This document shows positions 43,101 through 58,100 of a DNA stretch of 64,000 nt, piece after piece. The number at the start of each line of letters is the position of its first letter. Position 1 is the first letter of the stretch. Below the pieces are notes generated by a model, which worked only from the letters and a program-made list of their open reading frames with translations, searched no databases and was not told the origin of the DNA. Position numbers and translations under genes: made by a program. This stretch comes from Perkinsus chesapeaki (Eukaryota > Perkinsozoa > Perkinsida > Perkinsidae), in assembly GCA_013115145.1 (NCBI GenBank), contig JAAPAO010000007.1, positions 1-64,000 of the forward strand. The letters run 5' to 3'.

Positions 43101-46100
43101 AGAGCGCTGATGGACGAAGCTGCAGCAAGTTCTCCGACGAGAGATAAGGCACTGCCGAGCCGTGAGAATCCTCGTAGTGACAAAGAGCTACCCAAATCTG
43201 CGGCATCAACCACAGAGAGCTTAGATCCTAGTCGGCCGAAGCTGCGGAGCGACAGACTTGAGCCGAAGCTCGCCGCTCCAACTGCTGAGCATGTTGCACC
43301 AATACGAGCATCACTTAAAACGGATATAGATGAGCCACCGGTAAAGGTTGAGGCCACCGAGATAGCACTTCCAAGGCGAGCCACAGCTCGGAGTGATAAC
43401 GAGCTACCGAAATCAGCAAAGTCTAATACCGACAACTTGCTACTGAGCCGAGCGAAGCTCCTAAGGGATAGGCTCGACCCAAAGTGTACAGCACCAAGGG
43501 CACTGACAGCGTCACCAATTCGACTGCATCCCAAAGCCGAGAGGCTTGAGCCGCACTCAGTCGCGAGCCGAACAGAAAGGCTGCTGCCAAGACGAGCGAA
43601 GGACCTCAGAGAAAGAGAACTTCCTAAGTGGCCCTCTGCAATAAGGGAGAGTTTATAAACCGAGCCAATGCGTGCAAGGCCTAAAACCGATAATCCGCTT
43701 CCGAGGCGACCGCCTGCCCTGAGTGATAGTGAGCTGCCGCACTGGGCGAAGTCAAGAATACTGATCTTGCTTCCCAGTCTGGCAAATGACCTCAGAGAGA
43801 GTGATGATCCGAAGGTTGCTGAGTCTGCGGTAGATAAAGTTGAGCTGAACCTTGCAACGCCAAGAGCAGAGAGCGCTGAAGAAGCATAAATCACGCCTGT
43901 CACTGATAAGCTGCTGCCGAGGCGAGCAAAAGATCGGAGCGATAGGCTTGAAGCAAAGTTTACGGAGTCGGCAATGGACGTCACTGCCATGGATCCGCAG
44001 CGCACGTATCCCAGAACTGAGAGGCTGCTGCCTAACCTGGCATGCCCTCGCAAAGAGAGTGAGCTACCCAAAGCGATCTTATCCAGCACTGACAGTTTGC
44101 TACCAAGTCGAGCAAAAGACCTTAGAGATAGTGAGGAAGCGAATGATGCCTGCTCCATAACCGATATATGAGAACCGACCCTCGCAGAGCTCAAAGTAGA
44201 GAAAGCGGCTCCAGCGGTCACCGTGGATGCAACTGACAAGCTGCTGGCTAATCGAGCGAAAGATCTTATAGACAAGGAGCTTCCGAACGATCCGCTGTCG
44301 ATGACTGAAATCGAGCTAGAAGCCCGTAATCCGCCTATTAGAGATACGCTGCTTCCCAGTCGCACCAACCCACGAAGAGACAGGCTTGAGCCGAGGTTGG
44401 CAAAGTCCAGTGCGGAAACCGAAAGACCAAGACGAGCTCTACTGATGGTACTCAGGGAAGAGGAGCCAGTCATTGCGCCAGTAACGGAGATACCACTGCC
44501 AAGCCTAGCAAAGCTTCGCAGTGATAGGCTGCTCCCGAAAGCTGCGCTACCAAGACTCGACAATGAGCCGGCAACGCGAGCGAACGAGCCGAGAGACAGG
44601 CTGGAGCCAAGATGAATCCAGCTTACAATAGACATTGAGCCGCCGAGTCTACCATTACCTACGGCTGAGACGGAACTGCCTAATCGTGCAAAGGAGCGCA
44701 AGGAGAGACCGCTCCCGAACGATGTTAGACCAATTGCGGATAGAGCCGAAGAGAGCTTCACATTTGCGAGAGCACTGATGCCGCTGCCTAGCCTGGCAAA
44801 CTGCCGCAAAGAAAGGCTACTACCAAACGACGCTTCCTCAAGCACCGATAGCTTACCACTCATACGCGCGAAAGACCTGCAACTCAGACTGCTGCCCAAT
44901 GTGACATAGTCCACAGTGGAGAGCGCGCTGGAGATACGAACACTTGCGAGTGAGCTAATGGTGGATCCAAGCCGAGCAAAGCTGCGGCATGAGATAGAGC
45001 TGCCAAAAGACGCTAACCCTATCGTAGATAGTTTGTAAACCGATCCCACTCTTGCAAGCCCGAGCACGGATACAGAGCTTCCTAGACGGCATGCTGACCT
45101 CAAGGATAGCGAGCTGCCCAGGTTAACGTAGTCGATCGCTGAGCACTTGCTACCGAGACGGGCAAAGGATCGGAGAGACAATGACGAACCGAAAGCAGCC
45201 TCACCAAGGACTGACAGAGCCTCACTCAGGCGCGTCGCAGACTGTACGCTCAGGGTGCTCTGCATTCTCACTGCTCCGAGAACCGACACCGAGCTTCCAA
45301 CGCGAGCGAACGATCGCAATGACAAGGCAGAGGCGAAGCTCGCACCTTCGATAACCGACAGTCTATAGAGAGATCCAACACGGGCGAGTCCTAGCATAGA
45401 CACCGAGCTTCCAAGTCTAGCAGCAGATCGCAGAGACAGGGAGGAACCGAACGAAACTTGGCTTAAGGCCGAAAGCTTGCTACCTAATCGCGCGAAACTT
45501 CTTAGTGACATGGAGCTACCAATAGAGGCTTCAGAGAGGAGACTGAGTTTGCTACCCAGGCGACTGTAAGATCGCAATGACATCGAGCTGCCGAAGTTCG
45601 CAGCGCAAATGACCGAGACACTTGAACCTGCATATGCTGCACCAACTGCGGAGAAGCTGCTACCAAGGCGACCGAACGACCTTAAAGAGAGAGCACTCCC
45701 TAGTGTAGTGAAGTCCAGCACTGTAGTATAGCTGCCAAGGCGGGAGAAGCTCCTCAAAGAGAGAGACGAGCCAAAAATGGCTTGACCGAGCACGCTGGTA
45801 GATTCACCCACTCGAGCGGATGCCAGGGCAGAAATAGCGGAGCCCACCTGTGCAACCGAGGCGATAGACAAGCTGCTTCCAAGCCGACTAAATGATCTCA
45901 AAGAGAGTGAACTTCCAAAGGCTGCTGAGTCCAATACGGAAATCTTTCCGCTGAGCCTAGAGAAGCTCCGGAGCGAAAGAGACGAACCAAATGCAACCTG
46001 ACCAAGTGCGCTCAAGGATGAGCTGAGATCTGCCGCGGCCAACGCTGAAAGCGTCGACCCGATTGTCGTAGACCCTGTAAGGCTGACAGTGCTCCCCAGT

Positions 46101-49100
46101 CTGGCGAAGCTACGCAGAGACATAGAGCTACCAAATTCAACGCGATCCTGTACCGATAGAACGCCACCGAGTCGCGTGAATGCACGGACTGACAAAGCCG
46201 AGCCAATGTTGGTGAAAGAGACAGCTGAAATAGAGGCTCCGCACTTGAGGAAGCTCTCAGCCGAGATAGAACCACCCAGCCGCATATAATTGCGCATTGA
46301 GATGGAGCTCCCAAGAATAGCAAAGTCTATAACACTCAGCTTGCTACCCAACCTAGCCAAAGACCGCAGGGAGAGCGAGGAAGCCAAGTGGGTTGAAGAC
46401 ACCACGGAGAGCGTAGCGCCGTAGACACCAGAGCCAACAGCAGACATCGACGATCCCAGGCGAGCAAAGCTCCTCAGTGAGAGGCTGCTCCCTACAGTGA
46501 ACGAATCGAGAATACTCATCTGCGACATAGACCCCACTCTGCATAGACCAAACACGCTCAAGCTGCTACCCAGCCTCGCGGCGCCGCGCAGAGATAATGA
46601 GCTTGCAAAGTAAGCTACTTCCAACACTGAGAGTTTACTGCCTAACCGAGCAAACGATCGAAGCGATAAGCTTGAGCCGAAGGCTGTACTTCCGAGGGCA
46701 GAGACAGATGCACCAAGTCTGGTATGCCCCAGAGCAGACGCTGCAGAGCCTACCTGCGCTCCGCCAGTGACAGATATGCTGCTACCCAAACGGGCGAAGC
46801 TGCGCATTGACACGGAGCTGCTTAACTGGGCGAAGTCTAGAGCGCTGACGTAAGATCCGAGACGGGTGAATGACCGCAGGGATAATGTTGAGCCGAACAC
46901 CACAGAATCAAGCACCGATAAAGTGCTCGATGCCCTAGTAATTCCGATCACCGAGAAGTCACCAGAGACTCGGGCAGTTGATGAGGTTGACAGGGCACTG
47001 CCCAGCCTAGCAAAGCCTCGTAAGGAGAGCGATGAGCTAAGGGTAGAAGAGGCAATGACGGAAAGCTTGTACACAGAACCGACACGAGTTAGGCCGAGCA
47101 CCGAAGCGCCACTGCCTAGCCTTGCGAAGGAGCGAAGCGATAAAGAACTCCCCAAAGTAGTCATATCCACAGCACTGAGTTTGCTTCCCAACCGACTGAA
47201 GCTCCTTAGCGACAAACTGCTACCGATGCGGAATGCTCCAAGTACAGAAGTAGCATCACCAACTCTTAGCGACGATAATGCAGACATCGCAGAACCGACA
47301 TGTGCTGTTCCCGATATCGAGAGGCCGCTTCCTATTCGAGCGAAGGAACGAACAGAAATGGAGCTGCCAAGATCTGTATAGTCGAGGATGCTGCATCGCG
47401 ATGATAGCCTACCGAATGACCGGATAGATATCGTGGAGCCGCATCGCATCGCGTCGAGAACAGACAGACTTCCATGGAGCTTGGTAGACCCCAAGATGGA
47501 CATACTGCTTCCAAGACGAGCAAACGATCGGAGAGAGAGTGAAGAGGCGAGGCTAGTACTTGCGATTGTAGAAAGCTGATAGCACGAGCCAATACGAGAA
47601 AGTCCGGCAACCGATAGACCACTGCCAAGACGAGCTGCACCTCGGAGTGAAAGCGAACTGCTGAGAGCAGCATAATCGAGGACACTCAAGCTCCCGCTAA
47701 GCCGAGCGAATGAGCGCAATGATAAAGATGATCCAAGCGACGTTTGTGACACGGCTGATATAGTGCTACCGAAGGTAGATGCTCCAAAGAGGGACATGGA
47801 GCTTCCAAACCGTGCATAAGACCGCAATGACACTGTGCTGCCTAACGTGAGGCTGTCGAAACATGAAAGACTTTGGAAGGAACCGCATCTTAGTAGGCCG
47901 TGAACAGATAACCCACTTCCAATGCGAGTGGCTGCTCTAACCGATAAAGAGCTTCCCAGAACCAGGAAGTCTAGTACCGAGACGTGACCGCCAATCCTAC
48001 CGAAGCTTCGTACGGACAACGAGGAGCCAAGCGAACACCAATTGATAGTGGAAACCGAGCTAGCTAAGCGAGCGCTCGATCGAAGAGAGAGTGAGCTACC
48101 AAGAGCAACATAATCCAAGACGGTAAGCTTACTACCAAGCCTAGCAAACGACCTTAGAGAGAGCGACGATGCCAGTGTGTTAGACGCTATCACAGATAAC
48201 TTGTATGCAGACCCAACCCTCACGAGGCCGAGGACCGATACACCACTGCCGATTCTTGCATAGTTCCGCAGCGACAGCGACGAACCGAAGTTCACGGCTG
48301 ATATAACGGAAGAGGTATAGGCAGAACCCGCGCGGATAAGGCCTAGTATGCTCGCGCCACTCCCCAGCCTGGTGAATGACCGGATTGAAAGTGAACTACC
48401 GAAAGCTGCCTGTCCGAGGGTCGAAAGAGCAGATGCTAGACGGGCTGTACGCTTCAATGACAGGCTAGATCCAAAGCTTGCTGCTTCTAGTACCGAGAGA
48501 CTCCCAGCTACACGCGCGCCGAGGGCTGCCGAGATAGAACTACCCAGTCTAGTGAAGGACCTCAGCGAGAGTGAAGACCCGATACCAGTCTGTGAAATAA
48601 CAGACAAGGACGACCCGGCAGATGTCACACCAAGAATGGAAAGATAGCTTCCCAGCCTCGCCAACGATCTCAGAGATAACGAGCTACCTAAGCTAGTATA
48701 CTCTAGAACACTCACTCGGCTGCCAACACGAGCGAAGCTCCGTATAGATAGGGTAGAGCCGAAGTTCGAAGCTCCAACAGCGCTAAGAGTTGCCGCCGCA
48801 CGCGCGCTTCCTAGAACGCTGACTCCCGAGCCCAGGCGAGCAAAAGCTCTGAGTGATAAGCTCGAGGCAAAGCAGCTCTGACCGATTACAGAGAGCTTAT
48901 AGACAGATCCAAGTCTAGCCAAGCCCGTGACACTAAGACCACTTCCTAGCCGAGCGAAAGCTCGGAGAGAGAGTGCCGAACTTAAGCACGTAAAGTCTAC
49001 TGTTGAAGCACTGCTACCCAGTCTTGCGAACGAGCGCAGTGAGATGGAAGAACCGAACGTAGCCGCATCGACACAGGACACCTTACTGCCCAGTCGAGCA

Positions 49101-52100
49101 AAGGAGCGTAAGGAGAGAGAAGAACCAAACGCGCTGGCGCCTACCAGCGATATAGAGCTTGCCAACCTCATCGCGGCTGATGTAGATAGCGAGGAACCCA
49201 AGCGAGCAGCGCTCCTTATGGACAATGAGCTACCGAAGGAGACAGTGTCCATGACACTTAAGCGGCTTCCGAGACTCGCCAGTGATCGAACCGAGAACGA
49301 AGACCCTAAGCACGTAGCGTCCAGCACCGAAAGAGCGCTAGAGAAGTGGACCTCATTCTGGATGGAAAGAGTTGAACCGCCAGAAAGGGCTGATCCGGCT
49401 ACACTGAAGGCGCTACCAAAGCGGACAAAGCTTCGGACACTCAGGCTGCTGGACATACAGACGAAGTCCATAACTGATAGCTTGCTACCGAGTCTAGAGA
49501 AGCTGCGGAGTGACAGTGACGAGCCGAAGCGAGTCGAGTCGAGGACAGACACTGTACTACCCAGACTGGCTCGAGCGGTGGCTGATAACGAGGACCCCAG
49601 CCGCACCATACCACGCAGTGAAAGGCTACTAGAAATGGTAGCGAAGTCGCAGACGGTCATACACGAACCCAACCGACCGAAGGATCGGATCGAAAGTGAG
49701 GAGCCGAAATGAGCATTGCCAAGCGTAGATAGGGTGTCACCGAAAGTGGAATCAGCACTTACTGATAGTGAGCTTCCTAGTCTTGCAAAGGACCTGAGAG
49801 ATAAGCTGCTTCCAAGCTCTGTGTAGTCAACCACCGAAATAGCTGAGATTGAGCCAAAGCGGAAGAGACCCACGATAGACAGACTACTGCCTGCTCGAAC
49901 AGCAGAACGGATCGACATGGTGGACCCGAAGTTGACGTAATCGATCACACTCAGTTTACTACCGAGTCTGGCGAACGACCGAAGAGAAAGCGAGCTTGCC
50001 AGTGTAGTGTGTGAAAGCGCAGTCAAAGAGGCACCCAATTTACAGGCGCCTAAGGATGATACCGAGTCTTTCACTCTGGCAACTCCCAGGATCGAAATAC
50101 TGCTGCCAAGGCGAGCAGCACCACGTAGGGAGAGGCTGCTACCGATGCATGTAGAATCAAGGACACTGATTCGACCGGAAAGACGAGAGAACGATCTCAA
50201 TGAGAGTGAAGAGCCAAATGCTAGAGCTTCCAATATCGATACCTTCCCAGAGATCGAGCTGCCTAGAGCAACGCTGAGTGAGCTTCCCAAACGTGCGGCT
50301 GTTCTGAGCGAGAGCGAGCTACCCAGATTGGTGTAATCAAGGGCTGTCAATTTGCTACCCAACCGCGCCAAAGATCGCAGTGATAGAGATGATCCGAAGT
50401 TAGCGAAGCACACAACCGAGATAGAATCTGATAACCGACAGCCACCTAGTAACGACGCCGTTGAACCAAGTCTGGCGAAAGATCGAACTGATAGAGCCGA
50501 ACCGAGAGAAGTCAGCGAGACGGTCGACAGCTTATAGACAGAGCCCACTCTTGTGATACCGGCTACAGAAAGACCGCTTCCGAGACGAGCCGCGCCTCTC
50601 AAAGAAAGGGTGCTGCCAAGGTGGATAAAGTCCAGCACTGAAGCAAACTTACCGACCTTGGCGAAATTACTTATAGAAAGAGAAGATCCAAGGTTGGCTA
50701 GGTCTACAATGCTTGTAGCCCCGCCAATGCGTGCGAAGGATCTTAGCGACAAGGAGGATCCGAAGTTGACTTGACTGCATACCGAAACAGCACTGCTGAA
50801 CGTACCAGTGCCGATGGCCGACACGGAGCCGCTCAATCGGGCAAACGACCTTAGTGATAGAGAGCTACCGAATGCCACACCTCCAAGAACACTAGTTTGG
50901 CTAGCTAGTCTGGCGAAAGACCGGAGAGAGAGGGATGAGCCGAGGCTTGCAAATTCGACTACACTGCAGCTGCCTCCAAACCTCCCATAGCTTAGTGCGG
51001 AGAGAGTCGAGCCAATGCGTACTCGTTCAGCAACGGAAACATCATCAGATAACCGGGCAAAGCTGCGAATGCTCAGAGAAGACCCGATGTTCATGTAGTT
51101 GAGCAGCGATGCCCTCGAGCCAAGACGTGCGAACGAGCGGAGGGATATGCTAGATGCAAATCCGGCGGCATCCAATACAGATAGGACCGATCCAGCTCGA
51201 GCCGCGCCGAGAATAGACATTTGAGAGCCCAGTGTCGCAGCTCCGATAACCGAAGCCGAGCTTCCAAGACGGCAGAAACTTCTTAGCGATAAGCTGCTGG
51301 CAAAGGTGGTTCCGGCTACCACCGATAGTTTATACAGTGACCCGATGCGCGCGAGACCAGTGACAGAAACCGAGCTACCGAGTCGAGCGAAACCTCTAAG
51401 AGAAAGGCTGCTTGCTAAGACGGCGGCGTCAAGAGCGGTCAGCGAGCTCCCAAGCCTTGAGAAGGATCTTAACGACAGTGATGAGCCGAAATGGCCACAC
51501 CCAGCAACGCTCAAGGAATCACTGAGTCTGCTAGCCGCCAGGATGGATAGGTCAGCAGAAGCTCGTACTGTCGAGGCAACACTTACGGTACTGCCGAGTC
51601 TGGCGAAAGACCTCAATGAAAGCGACGAGGCGAACTGTGCACCGGAGATCACCGAAAGTGCATACAACGATCCAGCTCTAACCAAGCCAGTAGCCGACAG
51701 CCCACTACCGAGACGTGCGAAGCTTCTAAGCGAAAGAGAGCTTCCCAGCCCACTGGTGTCGAGGACACTTAGGCCACTGCCCAATCTCGTTGCTGCCAAA
51801 GACGATACCATAGAGCCACATTCAACAGCACTGAAGATGCTCACAGATGAGCCTAGGCGAGTGAAGCTCCGAAGAGAGAGTGAGCTGGCTAGGGTCACCG
51901 CATCCAGTGAAGATACCTTACTTCCAAGCCTTGAGAAGGAGCGAAGAGATAGTGATGATCCGAACGCTACCGAGTCGGCAACGGAGAGAGAACCGGTAAG
52001 ACGGCTGGTCGCCAGAACGGAAGCTCCAGAACCTAGCCTTGCGAAACTTCTAAGTGATAGAGACGAGGCAAAGCTAGACGAGTCCAGAGCTGAGAGGGCA

Positions 52101-55100
52101 CCAGAGAATTTACTGAATCCAAGGGCAGACACGGTGTCGCCGGTAGTGATACTTGACCTCACGCTTAGAGCAGAGCCGAGACGCGATGCACTTCGAAGAG
52201 ACAACGAGCTGCTTAGAAGGACAGAGTCAAATGACGACGTCAGTCCTCCAAGTCTGGCGAATGAACGAAGGGAGAGCGATGAGCCGAAAGCTGAAGATCC
52301 CAAAATTGAGACCCTGTCGCCGAGAGTGGCCGCAGAGTATACCGACATCACGCTGCCAATACGGGAGAACCCTCTCAATGACAGCGAAGAGCCTAAAGCG
52401 CTCATTCCCAAGGCAGACAATGAAGACCCCCAAAGAGATGATCCATAGGCCGACACTGCGCTGCCAAACCGTGCAGTGACACGGATCGATATGGAACTAC
52501 CGAGAGCAACACAGTCGAGTATAGACGCCTTGCCTGAAAGTCTTGCAAATGATCGGAGCGATAGGGTAGAACCGAACTCAGTCTGGGCAAGGACCGACAA
52601 AGAGTCGCCGAAGGATGCTGATCCTAGAACAGAAATCGAAGAAGCACCGACGGTAGATCCTGTTACAGATAGAGAACTGCCGAGCCTGGCAAAGGACCTC
52701 AGCGACAAGCCAGAAGCAAGATTGCAGGTGTCTAGCAGCGAAATACCGTACACAGAACCGAACCTTGCTAATCCCGTTACAGACAGGGAGCTCCCAAGGC
52801 GAGCAACACCCCGCAAGCTTAGCGATGAAGCGAGTGCAGCTGCATCCATCACACTCAGCTTGCTGCCCATACGAGCGAACGACCTCAAGGATAGAGAAGA
52901 CCCGAAGTGGGTGTGGCTCAAGACCGTTACGGCTCCGCTTACTGCCGCTTGAGAAAGGATCGATACTGAGCTGCCTAAGCGCACCAATGCCCGAACGGAA
53001 AGGCTAGATCCAAGACTCGCGAAGTCAGTCATGCTTAGCTTACTGCCCAGACGTGAGAATGATCTAAGCGAGAGCGAAGAACCAAAGGATGTACAATCGG
53101 CTACAGAGCATGACGAAGCCATGCGGGCCAGACCGAGGGCTGACAGCGAACCCATGACTCGAGCATCAGACTTCACCGAAATTCCGCTGCCGAGTCGGGC
53201 TATTGTACGGAGAGACAAGCTACTGCCTAACGACACGTAGTCGAGCACAGACAATGTGCCAGAGAGCCTTGCAAATGACCGCAGGGAGAGAGATGAGCCA
53301 AACGACACCTGCTCGAGAACAGACTGTTGGCCACCGATGCGCGCTAGGTTACGAATAGAGAGGGACGAGCCGACGTTAGCGAACGACGCCACAGATATCG
53401 ATGACGCTGCTCTAGCCATACCCAAGATAGACATGGAACTTCCGAGCCTGGCCATGCACCGCAATGACAGGGAACTAGCGAAGGAAACCGACTCGGTCAC
53501 TGAGAGCTTACTTCCGAACCGAGCAAATGACCGAAGTGATAACGAGGAACCTACCTCTGATGTACCGACAACAGAGCAGGCTGATCCCAAGCTTGCGGCT
53601 CCATAGGTAGACAAGGAAGATCCGAGCCGAGCGAAGCTTCGCAAGGAAAGAGAACTGGCGAAGTTCGTAGCAGCCAAGACAGAGATTCTATATAGCGATG
53701 CGAGCCTTGTGAGACCAGCAACTGATAGACCGCTTCCAAGCCTTGCTGCACCGCGGAGAGATAGTTGGCTGCCGAGGAGGACGTAATCAACAGTAGACAG
53801 AGAGCTGCCACAGCGAGTGAAGCTACGAACGGAACAGCAAGAGCCTAGACTACTGAAGTCTAGCGCTGATATATGCCCACCGATTCGGGTTCGGTCCAGT
53901 ATCGAGACGGACGACCCAATCCTACAGCGCCCAAGGACGGATGTGTAGGAGCCCACGCGAGCAGCACATCTCAAACTAAGGGACGAGCCAAGATTGGCAT
54001 AGTCCAGAGCAGTGAGCTTCGAACCAAGGCGGGCAAAGGATCTTAGCGACAAGGTGGAACCAAACTCAGCCGCTTCAAGTGCAGAGACAGCCGAAGCCAA
54101 CCTTGTGGCGCCTAATATCGAGAGGTCGGAGCCTAGTCTTGCGGAGCCTCGAAGAGACAAGCTGCTGCCAAAGTGCACATAGTCTAGAACACTCGCCTTG
54201 CTCGAAAGACGAGCAAAGCTTCTCAACGATAATGAGCTGCCCAATGCGAAGCTGTCTAGCAGCGAGCACGAGCTGCCCAGTCTAGCGCTGCTCATGAGCG
54301 AAGCTGACGAGCCTAACCGTGTTACCGCTCTCAATGACAGAGACGATCCGAGAGATGTCGAGTCGATGACACTAAGGTGATAGACAGAACCAACTCGAGC
54401 CAAGCCTAGGATCGATACACCACTTCCACAGCGAATGAAGTTTCTGACGGAGAGAGCGCTGCCAATCTGTATGAAGTCTAGGACAGATGCCTTACTGCCG
54501 AACCGACCGAAGGATCGTACTGACAAGGAGGAGCTGAAGTGGGCGAAGCTGAGGGCCGAGATGGAGGCTCCTAGCCTGGCGAGCTCCTGGATTGAGCACG
54601 CGCTACCTATAACACCTCCACCAACCGTTGAGATACTGCTACCAAGACGAGCAAAGTTGCGCAAGGAGAGAGAACTACCGAAAGCAGCAGCGTCAAGAAC
54701 AGACACTTTGCCGCAAATACGAGCAAAGCTCCTCAGTGATAGGGTACTACCGAATTCGGCCTTACCAAGAACCGTGAGTGCGTCGCCGAACTTCGCTACC
54801 GAAATGACTGACAATCCGGAGCTGACCCTTACCGTTTCCTTGATAGATATGGCGCTTCCTAACCTAGCGAAGGATCGTAGACTGAGGGAACTCGCTAGTG
54901 CCGCTTGATCCGTCAGCGACACTTTGCTTCCGAGTCTTGAGAAGGACCGCAGTGAGAGGGAAGAGCCGAACGAAGTCGAACCGAATGCGGACAAGACATC
55001 ACCGAATCTGGCGAAGCTCTGGGAAGAGACGGAGCTGCCGAAGTGTGCAGGAGCGACCACAGAGATACCGCTGCCAAGCCGAGCAAAGCTGTGCAAAGAC

Positions 55101-58100
55101 AACGACGACCCAAGATGAGTGTAACCCACAACCGAAAGCTCGAGAATAGAGCCGAACCGTAGGACGCCTGTGACACTCATTGCGGAGCCTATCCGGGCAA
55201 CAGCTCGAACACTCAAAGTAGAACCTAGTTGCACGTAGTCCATGACGCTTATATATGAGCCCATTCTTCCGAATGACCGCAATGATAGAGAGGAGCCGAG
55301 ATAGACTTCCTGTACTGTCGATACCATCTCTCCGATACGAGCTGTTGAGAAAACGCTGAGCGAGCTACCAAGCCGAGAGAAGGAGCGCATCGATAGAGTA
55401 GAGCCCAGATGAGCGAAGTCAAGGACTGTTGTTCGACTGCCGAGACGAGCAAAGCTCCGTAGAGACAGAGAGCTGCTAAAGGTGGCACGCTGAAGAACCG
55501 ATACACAGGAGCCAGCTCGCGCGAAGCTTCGCAGGGAGAGTGAGCTACCGAAGTGCGCAGTGTCGACGATGCTCACAGAAGCGCCGAGGCGAACAGTGCT
55601 TACTGCTGATAGACCGCTACCAAGGCGGAGAGCAGTCCTCAGGGACAGCGATGAGCCCAACTGCACGTAGTCGATGATGGAAGCCGCGGAACCAAGCAAG
55701 GCGAACGACCGAATAGAAAGCGAAGATCCGAGTTGTGTGGCGTCCACAACCGATAGTGTTGAGGCAAATCTCACACCATTAGTAACGGAGAGAGCGCCCT
55801 TGATCTTAGTCACCCCAACCACAGACACGCTGCTGCCAAACCTGGCCATAGCGCGGAGAGACATGGATGAGCCGATAACAGTGTAGTCCAGGAAGGATGC
55901 CGCGCCGGAAAGTCTCGAGAAAGACCGAATAGAGATGGAGCTGCCGAATGTGGCCGATGCAATGACAGACACTTTATAGACAGAACCTATGCGGGCCAGT
56001 CCAGTAACCGAGAGGCCTGAGCCAAGACGGGCCATAGCGCGAAGGGACAAGGAAGAGCCGAGTCCAGTGCATCCGAGAGTGGATAGAGCATCAGCCAAAT
56101 GGGTTTGTCCTACCACAGAGCAAGAGCTGCCCAGTCTTGTGAAGGATCGGAGCGACAAAGAGCTGCTGAAAGCAACACTATCAGACACAGAAAGGACACC
56201 GCCCAGTCTCGAGAAAGAACGGAGTGATAGAGATGAGCCAAAGTTCGCTGCACCCAGGGCCGACACCGCATCACCGAGGCGCAGTTGGCCAATGACGGAC
56301 GCCGTTGAAGAGAGCCGCGCTACACTTGCCACTGATATCCCGCTACCCAGGCGAGCCATGGACCTCACCGAAAGCGAGCTGCTGAAGGTGGTAGAGTCTA
56401 TCACAGAGAGCTTATACACCGAACCTACTCTAGCGAGGCCTGTAACCGAGAGGCCTGAGCCAAGCCGAGCTACACTTCTCAGTGACAACGAGCTACTAAT
56501 AAGCACGAAGTCTAACACAGACTGTGAGCTTCCGAGCCTCGCGAAGGACCGGAGTGACAAGGAGGAGCCGAAAGTAGCGAAGCTTGTGACAGAGGTCTTG
56601 CTGCCCATCCGGGAGAACGCTCGCAGCGACAGACTGCTGCCGAGGTTCACATAGTCCAGGATAGAACTCTTCGACCCGAGCCTTGCGAAAGAGCGTAGGG
56701 AAAGAGAGCTACCGAAGTGAGCTGCACCAACAACAGAGACTGCGGCACCGACATTCGCTGAGGCCAACGATGAGACAGCGCTGCCGAGTCGAGCTGTACT
56801 TCGAAGGGACAATGAACTACCGAGCGTAGTGAAATCGAGGATAGTAGCTTTACTGCCAAGTCTCGCAAAGCTGCGGAGTGACAGCGAAGATCCCACAGTG
56901 GTCGCGCTGATGGCAGATAAGCTGGAGCCAATGCTAGCAGCCCCGTACGCAGATACCGAGGATCCCAGCCGCAGGAAAGTCCGAAGGGACAGTGAGCTAG
57001 CAAGCGTCGTGTAGTCGGTAGCGGACACCTTGCTGCCTAGTCTAACGAATGACCGTAAAGATAGCGATGATCCGAACAGGCAAGCTCCGACTGTGCTGAC
57101 CAGCGAGCCACACGAAGCTGTGGCAAAAGCAGAGACTGATGACCCGAGACGAGTGAAGGCTCGTAGGGACAGACCTGACCCGAAACTGACGGAGTCTAGA
57201 GCCGACAAAGATTCTCCAACCCTAGCCAAGCCAAGTACTGAAGCAGAGCTACCGCCTCTCGCCACACCACGCAATGAAAGCGAGCTTCCCAAGGTTGTGT
57301 AGTCCAAGATCGACAGCTTCGAACCCAAACGAGCAAAGCTTCGAAGAGAAAGGGACGAGCCGAATTGAACAAGTCCAAGCACCGACTGAGCAGAACCAAG
57401 CCTTGCGTAGGACAAGGTAGACAAAGAGTCTGATAGTACTGTCTGTGAGACAACCGATATACTGCTGCCTAGCCTGGCACAAGCTCTCAATGAGAGCGAT
57501 GAGGCCAGTGCAACGTTGTCAATAACGGAGAGCTTGTAACAGGATCCCACCCTCAGCAATCCTAATACGGAGGCGCCACTGCCCAATCGAGAAACGGATC
57601 GGAGTGAGAGAGAGCTGCCCAGTTCAGCTTCGCTGAGCACGCTGAGCTTCGAGCCAAGTCTGGCGAAAGATCTGACCGATAGAGAGGAGCCGAAATGTGC
57701 CGCATCGAGAGCTGTCAGCGATTTGCAGTAAGTTCGACCGAGAACAGAAAGTGATGATGATGCTGTAACTGGACCGACAACACTGATTGAGCTACCAAGG
57801 CGGGCAAAGCTCCTCAGCGAGAGGGCACTACCGAGGTTTACCCCATCGAGGACAGATAGCCTTCCAGCAATCCTTTGGCTTGAACGGAGAGACAAAGTGC
57901 TAGCAAAGTTGACATAGTCTACAATGCTGAGCCTGCTGCCAAACCTAGCGAAGCTTCTCAGAGATAGGGAGCTACCAAAGCTGGACTGTCCGAGTACAGA
58001 AACTCGGGATCCCACTACGGCCGCTGTCAGAGATGAAATTGAACTACCAAGTCTTGCCAAGCCACGAAGCGAAAGGGAGCTGGCCAGAGCGACCTCAGAT